Under the pieces are notes generated by a model that was not told the origin of the DNA, searched no databases, and saw only the letters and a program-made list of their open reading frames with translations. A stretch of DNA of 58,630 nucleotides from an uncultured Bacteroidales bacterium (GTDB lineage: Bacteria > Bacteroidota > Bacteroidia > Bacteroidales > F082), in contig CALCYT010000016.1 in NCBI GenBank assembly GCA_937906455.1, positions 1 through 58,630 of the forward strand. The letters are read 5' to 3'. This document shows, piece by piece, positions 7,640 through 14,520 of this stretch (its first letter is position 1; each line of letters starts with the position of its first letter). The translations under genes were made by a program, and so were the position numbers.

Positions 7640-9481
7640 ATGAAGAAGATATGTTTCGCCGTATTGGTATTGTTGATGTCGCGACTGTGCGCACAAGGAC
7701 AGACTGTAACATTCTCACAACGAGGTGGATTTTACGAAAACAGTTTCGCTATTGAGCTGTCATGCGGCGGAGCATATCAGATACGTTACACCACCAATGG
7801 CAGCACACCCAACGCCGGCTCCACCCTATACGAAGAGCCTCTGCTGCTGGGCCCTGCATTGTATTCAACATCAGACATCTACACCATTCAGATCTCACCC
7901 GACAACCTTGTGTATGTGCCTGATTCGGTGAGTCATTGCATAGTGATAAGGGCTGCGGCGTTCACCCCTAATGGCAGTTGCGTGAGTCCCGTGGTCACCA
8001 ACACTTATCTTATCGGCAGTCTGGGCTGCGACACCCACGGTCTGGCTGTTGTGTCGATTTGCGCCGACTCGTTGGATTTGTTCGATTACAATACGGGGAT
8101 ATTCGTTCCCGGCGTCAACTATGACCCGTCCAATCCGGATCATACAGGCAATTACTATCAACATGGCTCAGATTGGGAACGCCAGATAAATGTTGAGTTT
8201 TACGAGCCTGACGACAACAGCGGCATCAACCAAAAATGTGGATTGCGCACACATGGCAACATGTCGCGCAGATGGCCGGCCAAAGGCATGAAGATTTATG
8301 CGCGCGAACAATACGGCAAGAAGAGATTCAAACATAATTTTTTCAACGACCCCATGTTAGACAGCTACAAGCACTTGGTAATCAAGCCATTATCAGTTGG
8401 ATGGTCGGATTCAGGAATTCAAAATTTCATTTGCCACAAGTTGTCACGACAAATCGGTGTGACATCATCAGACAGCAGACCTGTTATTGTATTTCTGAAC
8501 GGCGAATATTGGGGCGTCTATTTCCTTCACGAGAAAATGGATGAGCGGTTTTTGGAAGATCACTACCAAACTGACATAAACAACACCAATATCATCGAAT
8601 CGTGGCATGGGACAGTTGATTGCGGCGACAACTTCAATTTCTTGCAGATGATGTCCTGGTTTGAACAAAAAGATTTATCAAACCCTGACAATTACATTCA
8701 TGCCTGTTCGTTGATAGACATAGACAATTTCATTGACTATTATGTGTTTGAGACGTTCATAGGCAACTACGATTGGCCTCACAACAATATGCGATGCTGG
8801 CAGGAAGGCAACGACAAATGGCGTTGGATTTTTTTCGACGGAGACGCCTGCCTTGATGCACCTAATTTTGACGTTTTCGCCAATGCGACGGTTTATAATC
8901 CGCCAACAACATGGGCCAACTATCCCGAAGCCAAGCTTTTGTTTAAAAAATTGCTTAAAAATGAAGAATTCAGGGCAATGTTTAGAGCAAGAGCCATCGA
9001 GATGTGCGACAATTATTTCGGTTACGAGAACACATCGTCTGTCTATAATCTTATCGTTGACATGTTGAGCGATAACATAGATGGCCAGAGCCACCGATTC
9101 GGCCAACCGTCATCAATGGATTCTTGGGAACATGGCAACAATATAATCAATACGTTTTTATATCACCGTGTTGACAACTATCTGGCGGCACTGGACGAAT
9201 TTCTCAACAACATGGACATCAATGAGGTACATCCTTGGGAACAACTGGATGCCTTCCCCTCCCCGACAACCGGCAACATCAATGTTGTCATAGCAAAAAA
9301 GACGGACAGCTCCTTGGAGCTAAAAATGTATGACATTACCGGCAGAATCGCTTATTCACAATGGATTGACACCACCACCATACAAGAAAATGACTTGATC
9401 TCTTTTGACCCGCATCTGCCTTCCGGAGTTTATGTCTTGGAAATGGGCGACCTAAAACAAAAGATAATCATACAAAAATAA
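7640..9481 (+). CDS. CotH-kinase-like secreted protein with T9SS sorting domain
   Basis: A 613-residue exported protein. It has a signal peptide (1-20, ending at LCAQGQ), a chitobiase/beta-hexosaminidase C-terminal-type beta domain (about 22-125, with IRYTTNGSTPNAGSTLYEEP), a CotH domain (about 200-500) with GLRTHGNMSRRWPAKGMKIYA, NGEYWGVYFLHEKMDERF and WRWIFFDGDACL, and a C-terminal T9SS sorting domain (about 540-613) ending GVYVLEMGDLKQKIIIQK. CotH proteins are atypical protein kinases; the acidic FFDGD segment is compatible with metal binding, but activity and target are inferred from the family only. It should be exported across the outer membrane by T9SS. Confidence 0.9.
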   Translation: MKKICFAVLVLLMSRLCAQGQTVTFSQRGGFYENSFAIELSCGGAYQIRYTTNGSTPNAGSTLYEEPLLLGPALYSTSDIYTIQISPDNLVYVPDSVSHCIVIRAAAFTPNGSCVSPVVTNTYLIGSLGCDTHGLAVVSICADSLDLFDYNTGIFVPGVNYDPSNPDHTGNYYQHGSDWERQINVEFYEPDDNSGINQKCGLRTHGNMSRRWPAKGMKIYAREQYGKKRFKHNFFNDPMLDSYKHLVIKPLSVGWSDSGIQNFICHKLSRQIGVTSSDSRPVIVFLNGEYWGVYFLHEKMDERFLEDHYQTDINNTNIIESWHGTVDCGDNFNFLQMMSWFEQKDLSNPDNYIHACSLIDIDNFIDYYVFETFIGNYDWPHNNMRCWQEGNDKWRWIFFDGDACLDAPNFDVFANATVYNPPTTWANYPEAKLLFKKLLKNEEFRAMFRARAIEMCDNYFGYENTSSVYNLIVDMLSDNIDGQSHRFGQPSSMDSWEHGNNIINTFLYHRVDNYLAALDEFLNNMDINEVHPWEQLDAFPSPTTGNINVVIAKKTDSSLELKMYDITGRIAYSQWIDTTTIQENDLISFDPHLPSGVYVLEMGDLKQKIIIQK

Positions 9482-9538
9482 AAAGTCATATAAAATCACA
9501 CTCAGAGAGATGATGATTTAAAGGTTGTGGCGGCAACT

Positions 9539-11500
9539 TCACTCTTTGATTATTCTTTTTGCGATAGCTTTTACACCATTTGAAACTTTAACGAAATATA
9601 TTCCGCAGTCCAATTTCGAGATATCAAGGTTATTATCAGTGAAGTTTGATTTTTCCAAAACCTTGTTTCCCATCATATTGTATATGGACACATTGTATGC
9701 CTCATTCAAATCTGTTTTTATTTCAACGAAAGTTGAGGCGGGATTCGGGAAAATTTCAAGTGTGTTGAATGTAGTATAATGAACTTCAGGGACATCCAAC
9801 CCTGAGAAATCAATGGTGAAATTGTCGATATAAATGAGTGACATCGGAGCAGAACCTGTGTCCTTGTTTATCACAGGCGAGTTTTCCAATGCCTCAAACA
9901 TCAGACGAATCTGAACGTAAGGCTCGCCAATAAAATCATTAAGCGACACTTCCACATCTTTCCAGTTAGACGATTTGGTCAAGGCAGAGAGTTTATGCCA
10001 ATGGACACGGTCGGTTGTCGCTTCAACTACTATATGATACACTTCATGTGGTTGGTATGAGTGTGGACCATAAAAAGCCTTATATTCAAAATACGCAGTG
10101 GCATTGGGTGCATCATGAGGTATTGAAAACCAATCTGTTTCCACATATGTATAATAATCATTCCGATATGAAAAATCTGGAAGGATGTTTTGCAACATAT
10201 TTGCATTATGATGCCACAATGTGTCATAAAAGCTGAATCCATCGGCATTTTCATTAAAATCATTGAAAAATGGAAGCGTCAAAGGCTGTAAAACCATCAT
10301 TCTATCATGATTCGACTCGTTAGAATTGGTGCCATCAGACCCAACAGCTACCACAAAATACTCATGAAAATGACCGTCGTCAGCATCTTCATCTTCAAAG
10401 TAGTTGTCATTCAATTCGGCAATTAGTTCATTGTCTCTGAACAGTTTATAATAAGAGGCATAATCAGCTTCCTTCCAATTAAGATAAATTTTGGTCTCAT
10501 CGCATGTTGCAGCAAAATTTTGAGGAGGCAGTTTCCCATTGGCGAGTTCAACGGTCGCAGCTAACGTAGCTTTGACAAATGCTTCGGCGAGAGCAAAATT
10601 GTTTACACCACTTCCAATCGTGTCACAAGGTCTGTGATAGCACGGATGTTGATCTATATATTCAATGTCGCCTATATAAATCGCTGGATATTCATACAAA
10701 TATAAACGATTATGGTCTCCTGCTCCGGTCTCACCTTTAGTGCGCCACTTTGTAGGAGTTTCAGGAATATAGAGATTGGTAACTGAAGTATAATAATCGT
10801 AAAGGTTTCTCGTAAGATGATAGCAGGCTGTGAACATCTCTATTGTGTCAAGCTCAGGAGGATACCATCCGATCATATCAAGATTAAAAACTCCAAGGAT
10901 ATTTTTGTTTTGGCGCGCACATTCCTTAGCAAATTCAAGGCTTCCGATAGCGCCATTCTCCTCAACATTGAAATTTATGTAAATAATAGACCTATCGAAT
11001 GAATAATTGCTCAAAATACGGGCAATTTCAAGTACTCCTGCTGTTCCTGAAGCGTTGTCATCAGCACCGGGGCCATCTGGGTGGTCGTAATGTGATGAAA
11101 TCATGACATACTCATCAGGATAAAGCGTACCGCGCTGGATTGCAAGCACATTGCCCGCATCAAGAGTGTCGCTGTTGGGCCAATCTGCAAAGAAATAAAA
11201 CACCTCGGGGTCAAGACCAATCGATTCGTATTGCTCGACAAGCCAGTTTTGTGTTATCACAGCCTCAGGCGAATACGCATCGCGCACAAACTGCTGCATC
11301 CAGGCTATGCTGTTATAAATATTCAAGGTGTCAACCTGATTCATCATCGCCCAAACATCGGGATTGATTTCTGTAACCTTAGGATAAGTTTGATTCCGAT
11401 TGCCTTGATTGTCAATAAGCTCCCATACATAGTGAGAAGCTTGGGCGAAAGATACAGAAGTCACAAGCATATTGACAACAAACAAAAAAAATTTTTTCAT
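9539..11500 (-). CDS. Secreted M28-family metallopeptidase with T9SS sorting domain
   Basis: From the ATG at 11498-11500 the protein has 653 residues, with a signal peptide (MKKFFLFVVNMLVTSVSFAQ). The M28 zinc aminopeptidase domain shows SSHYDHPDGPGADDNASGTAG (His and bridging Asp), NVEENGAIGS (catalytic and ligand Glu), NLDMIGW (Asp) and a later His (DQHPCYHRPCD). A fibronectin-like domain (PPQNFAATCDETKIYLNW) and a jelly-roll-like segment follow, then a T9SS domain beginning LEIFPNPAST. The longer frame starting at 11554 would overlap the promoter at 11530-11537, so the later start is preferred. It is convergent with the CotH gene; the 57-bp gap shows no obvious terminator. Confidence 0.92.
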   Translation of the reverse strand: MKKFFLFVVNMLVTSVSFAQASHYVWELIDNQGNRNQTYPKVTEINPDVWAMMNQVDTLNIYNSIAWMQQFVRDAYSPEAVITQNWLVEQYESIGLDPEVFYFFADWPNSDTLDAGNVLAIQRGTLYPDEYVMISSHYDHPDGPGADDNASGTAGVLEIARILSNYSFDRSIIYINFNVEENGAIGSLEFAKECARQNKNILGVFNLDMIGWYPPELDTIEMFTACYHLTRNLYDYYTSVTNLYIPETPTKWRTKGETGAGDHNRLYLYEYPAIYIGDIEYIDQHPCYHRPCDTIGSGVNNFALAEAFVKATLAATVELANGKLPPQNFAATCDETKIYLNWKEADYASYYKLFRDNELIAELNDNYFEDEDADDGHFHEYFVVAVGSDGTNSNESNHDRMMVLQPLTLPFFNDFNENADGFSFYDTLWHHNANMLQNILPDFSYRNDYYTYVETDWFSIPHDAPNATAYFEYKAFYGPHSYQPHEVYHIVVEATTDRVHWHKLSALTKSSNWKDVEVSLNDFIGEPYVQIRLMFEALENSPVINKDTGSAPMSLIYIDNFTIDFSGLDVPEVHYTTFNTLEIFPNPASTFVEIKTDLNEAYNVSIYNMMGNKVLEKSNFTDNNLDISKLDCGIYFVKVSNGVKAIAKRIIKE

Positions 11501-11529
11501 AATAGTAAATTTTAATTCTTTGAACAATG

Positions 11530-11537
11530 CAAAAATA
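11530..11537 (-). promoter_or_regulatory. Promoter -7 element of the M28 peptidase gene
   Basis: The minus strand reads TATTTTTG followed by C, about 30 bases before the ATG ending at 11500. This position fixes the start at 11500. Confidence 0.7.
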
Positions 11538-11677
11538 ATAATTTTTTCAGACATTTAACAGAAAAACAAGAATTAATAATCAATTAATAAAAATCGTATT
11601 ATTAAATAAATATAATGAAAAGAATAGTCAACAAAGTTGGTAATTTGCCCTGTATATTTTTATTGTATTTTTACAAG

Positions 11678-11827
11678 ATATTCAAAATCAATAATTTAGA
11701 TTTTGCATGCAAAAAAACAAAAATATCAGTCTTGAGGTTCTGGAAAGGCAAAATCGACGGACTTTTAGGCGAAAATGACGTCAGCAAGACCACATTGTTA
11801 AAATTAATATACGGTCTGCAAGGACCT
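11678..11827 (+). pseudogene. Decayed duplicate of the 5' end of the downstream ABC ATPase gene
   Basis: The + strand encodes FKINNLDFACKKT...KGKIDGLLGENDVSKTTLLKLIYGLQGP, an obvious relative of residues 2-52 of the intact ATPase at 12483. The start codon is ATA instead of ATG. A roughly 10-base deletion and a 1-base insertion shift the frame between the two conserved blocks. The Walker A glycines are changed (GENGVGKTT has become GENDVSKTT). Homology stops at the first proline after the Walker A helix, where the antisense endonuclease remnant begins. It cannot make a working ATPase. I read it as a partial duplication of the gene start. Confidence 0.85.
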
Positions 11828-12328
11828 CTGTACATCATCCTCAACGTTTGGGGATAATATCTTTCTTTTGCGAAGGATGTATCCTAGACCGAGAGCAGTG
11901 AGGATAAGCAGACCGCTTCTCTCCTTATCGGACACGGGGTCATTCCTGTGCCAGTCGGGAAGCATCGCAATAGCCCAAGCTTTTAAATCCGATTTGTCCG
12001 TCATACCACTCGTGCTCCAATTGCTATCTTCGCCATAGTAGCGAACGCTGACGTACATCAGGGCGCGCGCTATGTCGACTTTGTATTCATCAATTGGCTC
12101 AAATACAGTGCCGTTGTATCCGCTTACTGTATTGGGACCGAGTTTTCCACCGTTTCCAGAGGTATAAGTGGGAATGGACACCTCACCAAAAGCATAGTTG
12201 GATCGTTTGCTGTTGACCCATCCGTCTGTCGGAAACACATGATGAAGATCGGTTTTCTCTGTTGCATCCTCGTTGGTCCACGATTGAGCCCGGAGGTGCT
12301 CGCGGTTATAGCAGTCGCCTCCCCCCAC
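11804..12328 (-). pseudogene. Truncated endonuclease I (EndA/NucM family) remnant
   Basis: The minus-strand frame begins after an in-frame stop and has only a GTG start, with no signal peptide. It encodes DCYNREHLRAQSW, TDLHHVFPTDGWVNSKRSNYAFGEV, FEPIDEYKVDIARALMYVSVRYYG and LPDWHRNDPVSDKE, the core of the endonuclease I family with its NREH histidine. The usual N-terminal part is missing. After DPVSDKE the expected C-terminal region is replaced by RSGLLILTALGLGYILRKRK, a hydrophobic tail with basic end like that in the protein at 43149-45005. The final 17 residues run antisense into the ABC remnant. It is probably non-functional; a short exported nuclease cannot be produced without a signal peptide. 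Confidence 0.8.
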
Positions 12329-12341
12329 TTAAACTGATATC

Positions 12342-12369
12342 CTAAAGTCTAAAAACTAATGACTAAAAT
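12342..12369 (+). repeat. Heptad array CTAAAGT/CTAATGA before the ABC operon
   Basis: Four units of exactly seven bases start at 12342, 12349, 12356 and 12363: CTAAAGT, CTAAAAA, CTAATGA, CTAAAAT. They separate the remnant region from the ABC operon promoter. Confidence 0.85.
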
Positions 12370-12399
12370 GAAAATTTTTGAAAAATTTTCATTTTTTTC

Positions 12400-12429
12400 T
12401 TGACATGTGAAAAATTTGTTGTATTTTTG
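12400..12429 (+). promoter_or_regulatory. Promoter of the ABC transporter-GntR operon
   Basis: TTGACA (12400-12405) and TATTTTTG (12422-12429) have the spacing of a Bacteroidota promoter. The sequence closely resembles the pyrB promoter (TTGACATCTG... and TATATTTG at 41441-41470). Confidence 0.8.
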
Positions 12430-12432
12430 CAG

Positions 12433-12452
12433 TGTATTAGGTGACTAATACA
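12433..12452. promoter_or_regulatory. Operator palindrome for the operon's GntR (YtrA-type) regulator
   Basis: TGTATTAG-GTGA-CTAATACA is a perfect 8-bp inverted repeat with a 4-bp spacer, starting three bases after the -7 box and so covering the predicted transcription start. GntR regulators of the YtrA subfamily usually repress their own ABC operon through such palindromes, and this operon encodes one at 14144. That the two interact is an inference. Confidence 0.75.
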
Positions 12453-12482
12453 GAAGTGCAATAAATATTAAAATTTTGTAAT

Positions 12483-13307
12483 ATGATTAAAATCAACAAC
12501 TTAGACTTTGCTTACAAAAACACGCAAGTCTTCAGAAGAATCAGCCTTGAGTTCGAGAAAGGTAATATTTACGGGCTTTTAGGCGAAAATGGTGTCGGAA
12601 AGACGACATTATTGAAATTGATTTGCGGTTTGCAGAAGCCTCAGCATGGCGAGGTAAGCGTTGATGGTCTCACGCCGTCAAAACGACAGCCGCAATTCCT
12701 GCAAAGCGTGTATTTCCTTCCGGAGGAGGTGATTACCGAGGACACCACGCCCATGCGTTTCGTCCAGAAGACGGGAGCGTTCTATCCCCGTTACGATTTT
12801 GAGCTTTTCAACACCCTGATGAAAGAGCTTGAGGTCGATTTGTCGAAGAAATTCAACGAGTTGTCGCACGGCCAGAAGAAAAAGGCTCTTCTCGCCTGCG
12901 CATTGTCATTGCGAACCGACTATCTCTTCCTCGACGAGCCGACCAACGGCCTTGACATCCCATCGAAAGCCTTGTTCCGCAAGGTGATTGCGCAATATTG
13001 CAACGACGAGACCACCGTCATCATCTCGACACATCAGGTGAAAGACGTTGAGAACCTCATCGACCCTATCGTCATCCTCGACCATGACGACGTGCTGCTG
13101 AACGCCGGCTTCTCGAAAATCACCGAGAGGATTTTCTTCGAATACGGACCCGAACGCCTCGAAAACGCCTTCTACACCGAGATGCTGCCGGGAGGCTACA
13201 TCAACGTGATGCGCAACGTGAACAACGAAGAGAGCAACATCAACATTGAGGCACTCTTCAATGCGGTAATGAAAAACAAAGAACAAATCAAAAACTTAAT
13301 GCAATGA
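12483..13307 (+). CDS. ABC transporter ATP-binding protein
   Basis: A 274-residue ABC-2-type ATPase. Walker A is GENGVGKTT (34-42), the Q-loop region follows GLQKPQHGEVSVDG, the signature is LSHGQKKK (His in place of Gly), Walker B is YLFLDEPTNGLD, and the switch histidine is in ISTHQVKDVENLI. It would power the membrane protein encoded next, whose gene overlaps it by 4 bp (ATGA, 13304-13307). The substrate is unknown; YtrA-linked transporters often answer cell-envelope stress or antibiotics, but nothing in the sequence proves this. A promoter and palindromic operator lie upstream, and a broken copy of its 5' end lies at 11678. Confidence 0.95.
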   Translation: MIKINNLDFAYKNTQVFRRISLEFEKGNIYGLLGENGVGKTTLLKLICGLQKPQHGEVSVDGLTPSKRQPQFLQSVYFLPEEVITEDTTPMRFVQKTGAFYPRYDFELFNTLMKELEVDLSKKFNELSHGQKKKALLACALSLRTDYLFLDEPTNGLDIPSKALFRKVIAQYCNDETTVIISTHQVKDVENLIDPIVILDHDDVLLNAGFSKITERIFFEYGPERLENAFYTEMLPGGYINVMRNVNNEESNINIEALFNAVMKNKEQIKNLMQ

Positions 13308-14140
13308 ATAACACATTAAATATCAACAGATTAGGCAAAGTCATCAAACGCGATGGTGCCGGTTTTGCACAGAATTTGGGTATAGCTCTCATAATTTTAT
13401 GGGCTATTCCGGTGATAATATGGCTTTTCGGCAACATGACACCGTTTAACGGCAAAATGGATCCGTTTTCGCGCCTTGGCATAATCGGCACGCTGCGCAA
13501 CATCTTGATAATCATCGCTCCGGCAAGGCTTTACAAGTATTGCAACAACTCTCGTCAAGGCATGGGATATGCCATGATGCCGGCCTCATCGCTCGAGAAA
13601 TTCATCAGCATGGTGTTTTACTGCATCATAGTGGCACCTATTGTATATATCGTGGGCGCATTAGCAGTTGACTCGGTTTTGGCACTTATCGGTGGTTCGT
13701 ATGAAGGATTCGCCGTCCCTGCTTATTTCGACAAATATGCTCAATTGAAACATGCTTTAGACAACAAGATGTTTCTGTCTGAGGAAGATTATTCATTGGT
13801 GAGCGATAGCATTTCCCTATCATTTTTTATCACATTAAAAATTGCAAGTGTTATTATGCTTTCATCTATTTTTATGTTCGGCAATATGGTGTTCAAAAAG
13901 CACAAAACCGGCAAAATGATTGGCATTCTCATACTTCTGAGCATCATTTACATGATAGCTTTCATCAATTATGTGTCAAATCATGAGACGATATTCCAAT
14001 TGATGGACGAAGACAATGCGGCGGACGTCATCAAACGCATGCTATATATCATTACACGAGCAGCCATAGTCATATCAGCCATCATCTCGGTTGTGATGCT
14101 ATGGGGAACATATCATAAGATTAAAACTCAGAAATATTAA
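13304..14140 (+). CDS. ABC transporter membrane subunit (ABC-2-like)
   Basis: A 278-residue membrane protein with about six hydrophobic helices (roughly 25-48, 65-75, 103-128, 180-200, 212-230, 250-270). I see no named motif. Its start codon overlaps the stop codon of the ATPase gene, and the GntR gene begins 3 bp after its end, so the three form one transcription unit and this is the likely permease. The loop 130-170 is long and polar (YEGFAVPAYFDKYAQLKHALDNK). The assignment rests on context and topology. Confidence 0.82.
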   Translation: MNNTLNINRLGKVIKRDGAGFAQNLGIALIILWAIPVIIWLFGNMTPFNGKMDPFSRLGIIGTLRNILIIIAPARLYKYCNNSRQGMGYAMMPASSLEKFISMVFYCIIVAPIVYIVGALAVDSVLALIGGSYEGFAVPAYFDKYAQLKHALDNKMFLSEEDYSLVSDSISLSFFITLKIASVIMLSSIFMFGNMVFKKHKTGKMIGILILLSIIYMIAFINYVSNHETIFQLMDEDNAADVIKRMLYIITRAAIVISAIISVVMLWGTYHKIKTQKY

Positions 14141-14143
14141 ACT

Positions 14144-14497
14144 ATGGATTTCAATAAAAACAAGCCCATTTACTTGCAGATTTACGACCATGTGTGCGAG
14201 CGCATCCTCAACGGCGAGTTCCGGAGCGGCGACAAGATTGTCTCGGTGCGAGAGCTGGGCATAGAGTTAGGTGTGAACCCCAACACGGTGATGCGAGCCT
14301 TCGAGCGGCTGCAGATGAAAGAGATTATCGCCACAAAACGCGGCATCGGATTCTATGTATGCGAAAACGCGAAGGAAAAGATTATGTCGGAACAGAAAAA
14401 AGAGTTCCTCGACAATGCAGTGCCGGAACTTTTTAAGAAAATGGATCTTTATGGAATAACATTGGAAGAGTTAACAAAGATAAAAGATAATAGATAA
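14144..14497 (+). CDS. GntR-family transcriptional regulator, YtrA subfamily
   Basis: A 117-residue regulator with a winged helix-turn-helix at about 12-72 (KPIYLQIYDHVCERILNGEF, SVRELGIELGVNPNTVMRAFERLQ, TKRGIGFYV) and only a short C-terminal dimerisation stretch, the YtrA layout. It is the last gene of the ABC operon, an unusual order since it is often first. It probably represses the operon through the palindrome at 12433-12452. Its C-terminus, KIKDNR and stop, is encoded by the first units of a GATAAAA/GATAATA heptad array, so this tail is repeat-derived. Confidence 0.93.
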   Translation: MDFNKNKPIYLQIYDHVCERILNGEFRSGDKIVSVRELGIELGVNPNTVMRAFERLQMKEIIATKRGIGFYVCENAKEKIMSEQKKEFLDNAVPELFKKMDLYGITLEELTKIKDNR

Positions 14498-14520
14498 TAG
14501 ATAATAGATAAAAGATGAAA
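14479..14520 (+). repeat. Heptad array GATAATA joining the GntR and M16 genes
   Basis: Six 7-base units start with G at 14479, 14486, 14493, 14500, 14507 and 14514: GATAAAA, three GATAATA, GATAAAA, GATGAAA. The GntR stop (14495-14497) lies inside it. The M16 start codon (14515-14517) is the last unit with A changed to G (GATAAAA to GATGAAA). Confidence 0.95.

Noticed and set aside
11615..11857. Intact small ABC protein
   Set aside because: The frame has a random N-terminus, broken Walker A and no signature or Walker B; it is a remnant.
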